Source: Epiperipatus broadwayi (lineage: Eukaryota; Onychophora; Udeonychophora; Euonychophora; Peripatidae). From it: DNA of 64,000 nucleotides. Of the stretch, positions 54,252 through 64,000 are shown piece after piece; position 1 is the first letter of the stretch; each line of letters starts with the position of its first letter. Under the pieces are notes generated by a model. It worked only from the letters and a program-made list of their open reading frames with translations. It did not search any database and was not told the DNA's origin. The DNA lies in contig JAQFVV010006633.1 in the NCBI GenBank assembly GCA_028023455.1, positions 124,001-188,000 of the forward strand. Direction: 5' to 3'. Position numbers and translations under genes: made by a program.

Positions 54252-54386
54252 AAAAGATAACTATGTTTTTGTCTTGCATTGGTGGTCGAGAGGTCAGCGC
54301 GACTGCCTTGCACTTGCAGGCAGTTGCCTGGGTTGTGGGTTCGCGTCCCAGCTGATGCTATGATACTTAAAAAAGATAGCTATGTT
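54252..54386 (+). mobile_element. tRNA-derived SINE with 16-bp target duplication
   Basis: Element 54275-54370: GCATTGGTGGTCGAGAGGTC, B box GGTTCGCGTCC, tail GATGCTATGATACTT and A run. Flanking copies AAAAGATAACTATGTT (54252-54267) and AAAAGATAGCTATGTT (54371-54386) differ at one base. The left copy is followed by a few non-SINE bases. Confidence 0.8.
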
Positions 54387-54459
54387 CGACAGAGAGATCG
54401 CTAGAGATATCATTAATAAGTTAAATAAATAAGAAAACTGAATTAAATTTTACTATAAT

Positions 54460-54900
54460 CACCAATATACATATTTCATGCTAAACCAGAAATCATCAGT
54501 TGGTCCAGATTATCATCTCCACACATATATGTATATGAGGGGTCAACATGGGTGTGACAAGAATCTCGGCCCCATGGTGGCCTTTGAGCATTCTATCATC
54601 AGATTTTCAATTGGATGGACGGTTGAAGAGTTGGAGTGTGGAGTGGATTGAAGCCTGTCCATTAAAGTATAAGGATTGGTTATCTTAATATATATATGAG
54701 CACTTATAGCATATATGTGTGGAGATAGTAATCTGGATCAACTGATGATTGCTGGTTTAGCATGAAATACGTATATTGGTGATTATTTATCTTTTCAACA
54801 TACGTGTGTTCAAGTGTATTAGGGTTATGAAATAGTATGGAGAGTGGTGGGTCGTGTGAAAGTCTGTGCTCATATACCCTATATATTACATATATAAACA
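54460..54900. repeat. Foldback repeat, copy 3 (modules in a different order)
   Basis: Arms 54460-54534 and 54712-54784 are reverse complements and match copy 2. The GGTCAACATGGGTGTGA module sits between the arms as in copy 2. The TGTGCTCATATAC...ACAGGTATATAATAAGCC module lies outside the right arm here (about 54868-54918), whereas in copy 2 it is inside. Confidence 0.75.
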
Positions 54901-54918
54901 CAGGTATATAATAAGCCT

Positions 54919-56589
54919 GTGCGTTTCAGTTAATACCTTTATCTAGTAAAAAGTCACTCTTAACATCGACAAAAATAAGTAAGAGTAACATTAAGACACC
55001 GAGAGTCAAAAATTGTTTAACTCAATTAGATTTGAAATTCTTTTTGATGTTCATTGCTAATTGCTTGCTTTTTGATTTTTTGACATTTTAAATGTTAATC
55101 ATTTAATGACTCACGGAAATAATTGAGTCAGTATATGCATCATTAAATACTAAGTATCACAATAAAGATATATATTTCAGATGAAAGCAAAAAATAGGAT
55201 TAAAAATAAATATTAAAAATACTAAAGTAGTATTCAAGAACTCTTTATATTACAAAATATAGCTCATTTTAATAATGAATAAAAAGAAGCTAACAACTAC
55301 AACTATTTTGGACTGATTACTAATGTAGATGAAATCATAATAGATGAAGTTGATTATAGAATAAAACTTGAATAGAAGAATACTTTTGATAAACATAACT
55401 TTATAATAAAAAAATAAATTTGCCGGTACATTTGAAAAATAGATTTGATACATTTTACAAATTTTTACATATGATCTTCTAACGCATTAAAATACAAATT
55501 GTTTTTGTGTTTGTTTTTGCAAACAATGTTTCAGTGCTTGCAAGAAATGTTGCAAAAATTATCACATAAAAATAAGAAAATAAGACCCTATAAAATAAAA
55601 TGTATATTAAGATTAACAAGAAAATATCAAAAATGAAATATATGGATGACAAAACAAATAGATATTACTGACATTACTGAAAGCATTAAGAAAGAAAATG
55701 GTGCAGGGATGAACAGAATGTGAGGAGAAATAATAATTTATGGAGAGTTCACATTTTAAAATACATCCTAAGATATTATTAAAATACTTAGAAAGAGATC
55801 ACATATGAGATTGATGGAAGAAATAAAAAAGTTTTATAATGTGATATGGAAAAGAGATGCTAAAGATCAAAGAAACTTAATTAACTTTGGAGAGACTTTT
55901 ATTTTGCAATAGATCTATAATAGTTGGAAATGGTGATAGTATTAGCAGTAATAAAGTAAAATTGAAAATAAAATATATGTATAAAGAATGAAAGGCTGAA
56001 GTGAAGGTGAACTGGTGAAGCTGGAAATATAGTACATATTCCTGCTTCACCTAGTGCCAATGTCATCAACACTAGTCTGGGTTTGAACCCAATCTTTATT
56101 AACTGACACCCATATCATAATAGGAGGTAGTATATTTTAATCAATATTATAATCTTTTATATTTCATTAATCTTATTTTATAATTAAAACTAACCTTTTT
56201 ATATTAGTTTATTTATTTTATATTTGTAAAAATGTATATTGTGTTTATTTTATCAAATTGAATTGAATCCTAGATATCTATAAAATATTACAAATATTTC
56301 AAATTCTTTATTAAAGTTCATTTTCTTCAATAAATCAGTTGGTAACATTCTATATTTATCTTTTAATCAATGTACACTTGAGAATCAATTATTTAAACAA
56401 TGTAATATTTTTAAGAAATATTTTGTAAAAGTTTATGTCAAATATGTTTGAAAGTCATTGTACCAAATTCCTAAAATTTTTCTGAATAAAATATACATTT
56501 TTATTAATCTAAACCTTAATTAAATAGGCTTGTTAATACAATGACTGATAAACTTAATATGCTTGTTGTTGTTGTTGTTGTTTTTTAAT
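54919..56589. other. AT-rich spacer with a possible RTE-type RT trace
   Basis: Around 55650-55915 the plus strand gives broken fragments (ITESIKKENGAGMNRM, EEIKKFYNVIWKRDA) reminiscent of the start of an RTE-type reverse transcriptase, with stops. Weak. Nothing else recognised. Confidence 0.25.
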
Positions 56590-56990
56590 TAGCAAATCAA
56601 CCCTTGGGGCATGTTCATGCAGAGTTATAGATTTTCTCTCCAAAGCAGGCACCAACCTCACAGAACTGCTTAAAGAAATTACAATTGGTGGAGGTCAGTG
56701 TAGATTCAATCCTATAGATAAAGATCAGAACACATAAATAGTGAAAATTTGATAAGGATTAATTATGGTTGAGTTTACTGAAGAGAAGTGATTAATCTAT
56801 ATACAAGACATCATGCCTAAAAGAATGGCTGGCTAAAAGATCGACCATGCTTCCCGGAGCTCTGTCTCACCAGCTCATCAATGCCATCCAGTGCTGTCAA
56901 CATCTAGCCGGAGCCTGTCTGTGTCAAGTAAACCTGCTAATACTCTGACTGTAACTGCCTCTGCCAAGCCGTGAAACATCTTCTAATAGG
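56590..56990 (+). other. GC-richer island of unknown nature
   Basis: A 400-bp block less AT-biased than its flanks. An AG acceptor-like site (TTTTTTAATTAG near 56592) precedes a plus-strand frame reading STLGACSCRVIDFLSKAG, then TNLTELLKEITIGGGQ, with a stop near 56738. The second half (about 56815-56990) is rich in short GC-containing words and has stops in the frame I followed. It could be a decayed exon, an untranslated exon or an unclassified repeat. Confidence 0.25.
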
Positions 56991-59900
56991 TATATTATTA
57001 TAATCTCCAATTTGCTGCAAGCCACTGATTTTATTCCACTTGTTTAAATCAATATTAATTTATATATTTTATATATATGTGTAATGTTTATATGGCTTGG
57101 TTTAAAATGCATCTTTTAATTTTATTCAATTTAAAATATCAATTCTTATAAAATTTTACATTATTTTGATGCGGCAAATTAAATTAATTTTTGTCAGTTT
57201 GTTTAGATTATTTGACTTACTGAAATGGCCAACTACAAAATTCAATGAGCTATTAACTTTAAATCCTCCCCCTGTTATTTTTTTTAATTTAAAAATCATT
57301 ACAAGAAGACTTCCTTCCATAAATTAATTAATAGAAAGCTCATTTAGTTTTGTACCTCATATATATATTTATTTGAATGATTGAAATTATTTTAAAAGTA
57401 TCTTACTATTACCTCCAATTTAAAATAGCCCTGTAATTATTTCTGAAAGAATAAATAATTTTAGTGAATCAATTAAGTAAAATTTATCATAGAATTTTAT
57501 CAGTATATATATTTCATACATATATTTTATTTGTCAGAAAATATTAAAATTATGATTTACAATTTATTAGTTTGATATTTAATGGCCATCTATGTTAATT
57601 AAAGACAAGTCCTATTTTGTAATCTTCCGTGATGAGTGAGGAAAACAATTTTATATTTTAGTTTTAATTCTTGCCTTTCTTTTTGTAATATAATTTACTA
57701 TTCATTCATTAATGACCTAACGTTTCTGGGACTTTACATTATATCAGGGAGCCAATGATTTTAATCAGGATTTATTATTTTGTTAATGATACACTATCTA
57801 TCTATATACGTCTAAGGCATTGTGTATTTATAGTTACAACCATTTCCTTTTATTGTTATTCTTGCTTTGCTACAAACCTCTTAGGACCTTTGGAAATTTA
57901 ACTGACCAGTCCAATCTTTCACACTCTCTCAAAGTAGACATAGTTCATACCAAGGGATCCATTTTTGGGCATTGCCATTTAAAATATGTGTTTGGGAAGT
58001 CCAGCACATCAAAAATATTTTATTATTATTCAGAGACATGCTTTGGCTAGAGGGCCAACATTTCTCTTATCTACCTGTACATATCAGGAATTTCTTTTAG
58101 CAAAGCCACCTCATTTATTTTGTTGTAATCTATAATAGCATACTGCCTTCTTCATCATTTTATATCTTTATTTAGCAAACCTGAAATGCTCTCTGCCATG
58201 AAGGCACGTCCTTTACAAACAAATTTTGTAATTATTTAAATCTGACTGTATAATTGTCAATTATTTATTTAAGAACTATTTTGCTTCTCACACTCATTAT
58301 ATACAAATGATTTTAAATGTAATAGTGTTTTAAATGCCCATCTTTCATATTTTGTAATATATATACATATAAATATATAAAACAAATTTATTTGTAATAT
58401 CTTATTTTATTGCTGATTGGTTTTTGGCCGACCAATTAACAAACTTTTACATTGTTTGTCAAAGCCACATCAAAACGAATTAAAGAAAATAACCAAGTTG
58501 TATAAACAAAGACTAACTTATTTTGTACTAAATTCTTTAATAAATTCCTATAATATTGTCATTTAAATAAGCTTAGTTTGTCATCACTCCCAATCTCTAA
58601 GGTTAATTACTCTATTTGTTTATAATATTTATTTGATGTAAATTCACTTCTTTATAATGTTGCCATAAAGAATTATCATTATTACGGTTCAAACCATTAG
58701 TAATCGATCAAATCATATCTGTACCGTTCTGCAATCCTCAGAATCCATTAAATCATTGATTTTTTATATAAACCCTTTATTATTTTGAGTCTCTATGTGA
58801 ACCATGACCTCCAGCTGGGACAGAATAAAACCAAGCACTGCTAGTGTCATCACAAACGTTATCCATTAGTCAGAGAGGCAATAATTTAGGCAAATAGGTT
58901 AGGATTCATCCTTGTCCTGACATATGTATCTTGTGCATGGTTGGATTCAAGGTACTTTTGCTTGATTATTGGTCTTGTTGAATGAATACACGATTTTGAC
59001 CGGCACAGAGGCTGCGTTTGCTAGAAGTGATGATAATAGATTTGACAGTGTTTTACTGGATTCTAAAATATGAAAGGCTTAGAAAATGATCATTTATGAG
59101 AGATATGGATAAATTCAGGAAATTTGCTGCTATGATGTGACGAAAATAAATTATTTATTTGAAAATACTTTATCCTACATTGGATCAATAATGGTTTAAT
59201 TAAAATGATAATAAATATGCGACTTTTTTTCGCATTAGTGAAGCTACAATTTTACTAATTTATAATAGCTTTGCTTAGCGCTTTCGCATATTTATAATTA
59301 CAATTTTATTAGTGAAGAGAAAAATAATTTATTAAAATGATAATGGTGACGACATATTTTTTAAAGTTTTATATTTTATGTAAACATTTATCTCCTCCCA
59401 TACAATATATATATTAAAAAAAATTAAATAACATATGTATATCAGCTATCAAAATATCAATTATTAAAAACAATGCAGCTTTACGACAAACAATGAGAAT
59501 TGAAATAGAAATGCAATATTATAACCGATATTTTGTATAATCCATTATAAACCATTTTATTGTGTATATTATGTATACATAAAATGAATACAGTAATTGG
59601 ATTTACTGAATGTACAAACTCAATTACACTTTCCCCACTATTATAATCATGCTTACAATCTTAACTATATTTTAAAAACAAAAATCCAATTTACTGTCAA
59701 AAACTATAAACAAAAATATATTTATTTAACTTTTAATGAACTTGCTATGATTTAACATTGTAAATTTTGAATATTTGTAGTAATAAATTGTGGATAGATA
59801 CACATCTAAAATATTAAACAGCACATGCACAATATTCATCAAAATGTCAGAGATAATAAATAACATATTTATATAATATAAACAATCCGCAATCAAAATA

Positions 59901-60431
59901 GAAAAACAAATGTTAAATAAATATTTTTATCTTGTTTATATAAACTCTTGAGAAAACTATGAATTCATATTTAAATGATCATATTGTTGGGATAATAGTT
60001 ATAATTATAAATATAATAAATTGAGTATGTACTTTTTCTGTGTGCATATATATATAATCACAACTAAACTAAAACGGATAGTAATGTGATTCTATAATCG
60101 GCTAAAATCTGTATTACTGTTAAAAATTCATACAATTATATACAATGTATATATACAATTAAATTTATAGTATATTCATAGGCCACGAATGTAACCCGGT
60201 GTTCAAAAAGAGGCTTAAAATTTAGACATTTGTTTAGCTTCTAAATGGTGCAGATTTTTTTTTTTAAGCAATAGCCCTATCGTTCTCTACTTAATTATTT
60301 ATTAGTAGATATCTAACTGTTCTAAGAGAATTAAAAAAAAACTGTAAATCTGCTTCAGCATTTGATTAGTGTGTGTATATATATATATAAACAATATTAC
60401 ATGTATATACTGTAGATAATATGAAATAAAA
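56991..60431. other. AT-rich spacer
   Basis: No convincing gene. A 76-codon plus-strand frame at 57820-58050 and a slightly GC-richer stretch near 58790-59030 are unrecognised. Confidence 0.35.
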
Positions 60432-60606
60432 TATATTTTACCAGAATATATAGATAATTATCAACTACTACGGTAATAAATCTTTGGTAATAAACAAAAT
60501 TTGTTTTACTTTGCTCATCCTTCCGAAAGGCAAAGTAACAAATATTGTTTACTATCAAAGTTCTATTACCATAATAGTTGATAATTGTGTACATAGTCTG
60601 GTAGAT
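60432..60606. repeat. Short palindromic element
   Basis: Arms 60432-60514 and 60530-60606 are imperfect reverse complements around a 15-base loop (TTTGTTTTACTTTGC with GCAAAGTAACAAATA; GATAATTATCAACTA with TAGTTGATAATTGT). It looks like a small foldback MITE. The overlapping frames on the two strands arise from the palindrome. Confidence 0.7.
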
Positions 60607-63600
60607 ATTTTATTGTGTGTATATATATATGTTGAAGGCAAAGATTCTTCTATGAAAGAAAAATATCAATCTGTTACAGTCCAAATGTTATTTTTTCAAT
60701 TATACTTTGATGGAGAACCAACTAATTTCAAGTATTGTTCAAATTAATTGAGTCAAATGCTTGAGAAAAACAATTAAACACTACATATATTCATTGAAAG
60801 CAGTTAACAGGACAATATTAGTATCAAAAATAATCAACAATCAAAATATCAAAATCTTAATTCTGATTGCATTTAGTACTTTCTATGGCATGACAAACTT
60901 TGGACAAATTAACCTTTTATATTAGGTACTACAAAATTTGAAAGTGATGGACCAATATATATCAGGGAATCGTTAGCTGATTGATCATCTTGACAAAGCT
61001 GAAAACATACTCATGGTAAATATTATTGTAATGATTAAATACTGAAAAGTATTCTTCCATACTATAGATTTTTTTCTTACTTCTGTAGAATGAAGATCGT
61101 AAAAATATATTTTAAATAAATTAAATAGTGACAGTTGAAAGTAGTGCTAAGCTGTAAATTTTTATAATAAATTATAATCTTTTCAAAATAGGATACCTTC
61201 ACTATTCATTTTATATTCAAATTAAGTAAAGAAATAATCTAATTGAGTTATATTTATTTTCATTAATGCGCTCTAAGTTTGTTGGCTAGAACAAATCAAC
61301 AAATAGTGTTGATATTCTTTTTATTCCTCCAATTTTGTTACCTGCAATTAGTATTAAATGACTGGTGTCTTAAACTTTGAATTATCTTTGATGTGTGAAG
61401 ACTGACATATGAAAACTATAATTTGTGAAAATAGTTTCTTTGAATTGTTTTTTAGACCTTTCTATATTGGCATGTCTTTTCTATGCCACTAACCATCTGT
61501 GGAAACAAAAATGTTTTCCGAAGTTCAGAAGCCAATCCATCTCCAGATGAGCCTGAACCTTTTATTTTGTTTTCCAAATAACTAAATTAATTGTAGTTTT
61601 ATTGACAATGAAGTTATTTTTCAATTGGTAGCATTAATATTTTAAACTTTACTTACATTAATAATTTATCATTTTGAAAATATATATATTTTTTTAATTA
61701 TAGCTTAATGAACTGAATTTTGTGCAATGAACATGGGATGCAATATACGTTTATTTTCCTCCTCAGTTAAATGCCTTTAAACATATTTAATAGACAAGAA
61801 TATTTTTTACCTTCCCAAATTACAATACAAGGAGGGCTCTTCATATTCATAAAAACAAATGGATAAGTTCATTGCAATGAAAAATAAAATTTTATCAAAA
61901 TGACCTTTGTGAGCATACACTATACAATTTATATAGCTTGTAATACTTGTACCAGTCCGAAAGTCACACAATCTTTTTCAATTTTTTTTTACATGTATTT
62001 ATGTATCTGTTTCTCTATATTTAATAGTAATTCAGTTTACTTTAAAAATATATTATATGTTTATCTGTTTAGGATAATATTATTTATGTATTATACAATT
62101 TGATGAATTATAATTTTTATATGCATCAATAAAACATCAGGCTGTCATGGAAGATTAAAGAAATATTTGAGTTTACATTAATAAATAGATATTTTAATAA
62201 AAATTATTAAACTATTACATTGTAGAAATGATCTTCAATATCTTATCAATAATCATGCTGTCTATTTAGCCAGAGTCCATTACTTGAGGGAGTATAGTAG
62301 TACATTATATTATTGTTACTTTATGGGGAAAAGGCATTGCTGAATTTTACAATTTTGCCTATGTGTACTTCTCTTTGTTAATCAGATAGTTACCACTAAG
62401 TAGTTCAAAAGTGTAATATAGCAATTGAATTTCTTGCATCCCAAGCTATGATTCAGTGCTGATGGGATGATCATTTAAAGAAAGTAGGTTTGAATGTGGG
62501 TTCCTTTCATAGTGCCATGATATGTATTGCTTTATGATATCAATTCAAATAAAAATGGCCAGTGAGCTCAAATCTTTTAGTCCATAACATCCTTATTTAT
62601 TACTAAATTGATATGCTTATGGTGATGGCATATCTAGATATGAATGATCAATGATGAACTAGAAAATTACTATTTCTTGGCTAACAATGGCAGCAATAGT
62701 CTTAAAGACTAATAAAGCCTTTCGATATGCTCATTGCCAATTTTTGATTGGGATTAGAATATCAAATAAATGTCTACCTACAGATTAGCCAAAACATTCT
62801 GTATTGAGTTCTATTTATTTTTTTATTTGTATTTAATTTCAATCTTGGTATGTTGCTATTCCATTATTTACAAACAGTAAATCTCCCATGTAATCCAATT
62901 ACTATACACAAAAATACTTATATTTGTGTGTGTTTGGATCATTTGTGCTATTTGTGAGACCCATAATTGGTAGTAAATGCAATAACATTATATATAATAC
63001 ATAACTGCAAATAATTTATAGTTAAGCTTTTCACTAAATTATAACAATATTCAAGACAAGTAACTTTTTCTGAAATATTTTTAACTTTTTCCTCTCATTC
63101 ATTCTCCTTTTTTACTCTATTATTTTAAGTCATCTGACTTGTTTTCAAACTTGGTTTTATGATATTATCATGACATTAGTAGATAACTATATACAAAATG
63201 TGTTAGAAATTATATTTATTTTGATTTTATTATTCAACATTATTTATTAAACATAAAATTTAAATATGATAACATTACTGGCTCTTGAATAATGGTCTCT
63301 TTATTTATATATTAAATTTTTTTAAAATTATTGAAAATCATTTTCTCATGCAGAAATAGACCAGTTTTTGTTATCCTTTGTTTTCAATGTAGTCCCTTTT
63401 TTTTTTACTTAAAATATACATTATTCTGGGTCTTCTAAAGTATTTGATTTCACATAATACAACTAACGATAAAACAAAAAATTGGCTAAATATTAGCGTT
63501 GTAAATTTATCAAAAATATGTAAATATTTTTTTTAAAAAAATGTTAACAGAATTTTTAATTAAAAACACTTTCTGCAATTTAATAATTTCAATTGTTATT

Positions 63601-64000
63601 AGAATTAAAGCAGAGTGCTTGAGAAAAAAATCTTCAATACGTTACATCTCATAATAAGAAGCAGTTTTATTGTCATGTAGTTAAACATTTCATAAGTTTA
63701 TTTTTTAATTCGCTATGTTATTTAAATATTTATTTTAATGAAGTATTTATTATTTTTTCTAACATTGATTATTTTGTAATTTTGTTTAAAGTATTTGTTT
63801 AAGTTATTAAAAACTAACGAGTTAATGAGATATTGATTACCAGTTTTTAAAGGGTTTTATGTAAAAAAAAAAAAAAAAACGGCATTCGCCATAATATATT
63901 TCCTATTTGCCAATAAGCAATAATTGCATCCAGAAAATAATTTGTCAATTACAATTTTAATGTGTAATATTATTTTTATAAATTGTTTTCATTTAACAAG
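60607..64000. other. AT-rich terminal region
   Basis: No gene, RNA or element that I can support to the window end. Confidence 0.4.

Noticed and set aside
56030-56110. Possible SINE or tRNA-like B box (GGGTTTGAACCCA)
   Set aside because: A short palindrome matching a B box by chance; no A box, tail or target duplication.
60397-60747. Two overlapping frames on opposite strands
   Set aside because: Produced by the palindrome at 60432-60606; both strands read almost the same.

Overview
This is an AT-rich piece of an animal nuclear genome (by eye roughly a quarter G+C), not a bacterial or organellar sequence. Long low-complexity tracts, spliced coding sequence, tRNA-derived SINEs, several retrotransposon types and short foldback elements all point to an invertebrate with large introns. 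I cannot name the species. The clearest host signal is the 3' end of a plus-strand gene for the soluble guanylate cyclase beta-1 subunit (the NO receptor). A catalytic-domain exon at 1899-2053 is joined across a 22.7 kb intron to the last exon at 24736-24865, with matching splice phase. No other host gene is convincing. | LAYOUT. 1-1898: upstream intron with a 0.58 kb foldback repeat. 1899-2053: sGC exon. 2054-24735: intron holding a minus-strand non-LTR element (LINE-A, 3194-7063), a near-perfect 72-nt hairpin (8325-8396), an unexplained GC-richer island (about 9320-10370), a TIR element (12188-13019), a second foldback copy (14262-14856), a hammerhead-like motif (about 15086-15112), a Penelope-like fragment with GIY-YIG domain (16483-17065) and a 0.8 kb palindrome (22091-22880). 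24736-24865: last sGC exon, followed by its 3' UTR and a TA-flanked MITE (25326-25514). | 27084-32072: a second minus-strand non-LTR element (LINE-B), with PHD fingers in ORF1 and a broken APE-RT ORF2. 32370-35842: direct repeats, AAT microsatellites and homopolymer DNA. 37527-38585: two SINEs. 40278-47968: a nested structure with 98-bp inverted arms outside, 1.85/1.95 kb direct repeats inside, and a gag-less Ty3/gypsy-like pol remnant in the centre; part of that pol is inverted. 49192-54370: three more SINEs and a decayed Penelope-like RT. 54460-54900: a third foldback copy. 60432-60606: a palindrome. The rest is AT-rich DNA in which I see nothing coding. | HOW IT WORKS TOGETHER. The only functional unit supported is the sGC gene. 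Everything else is mobile DNA, nearly all of it visibly disabled (stops, frameshifts, lost catalytic residues, an internal inversion). I found no convincing novel system. The best leads are the hammerhead-like motifs, the intronic 72-nt hairpin, the foldback family with permuted internal modules, the rearranged gypsy locus and the unexplained GC-richer islands.
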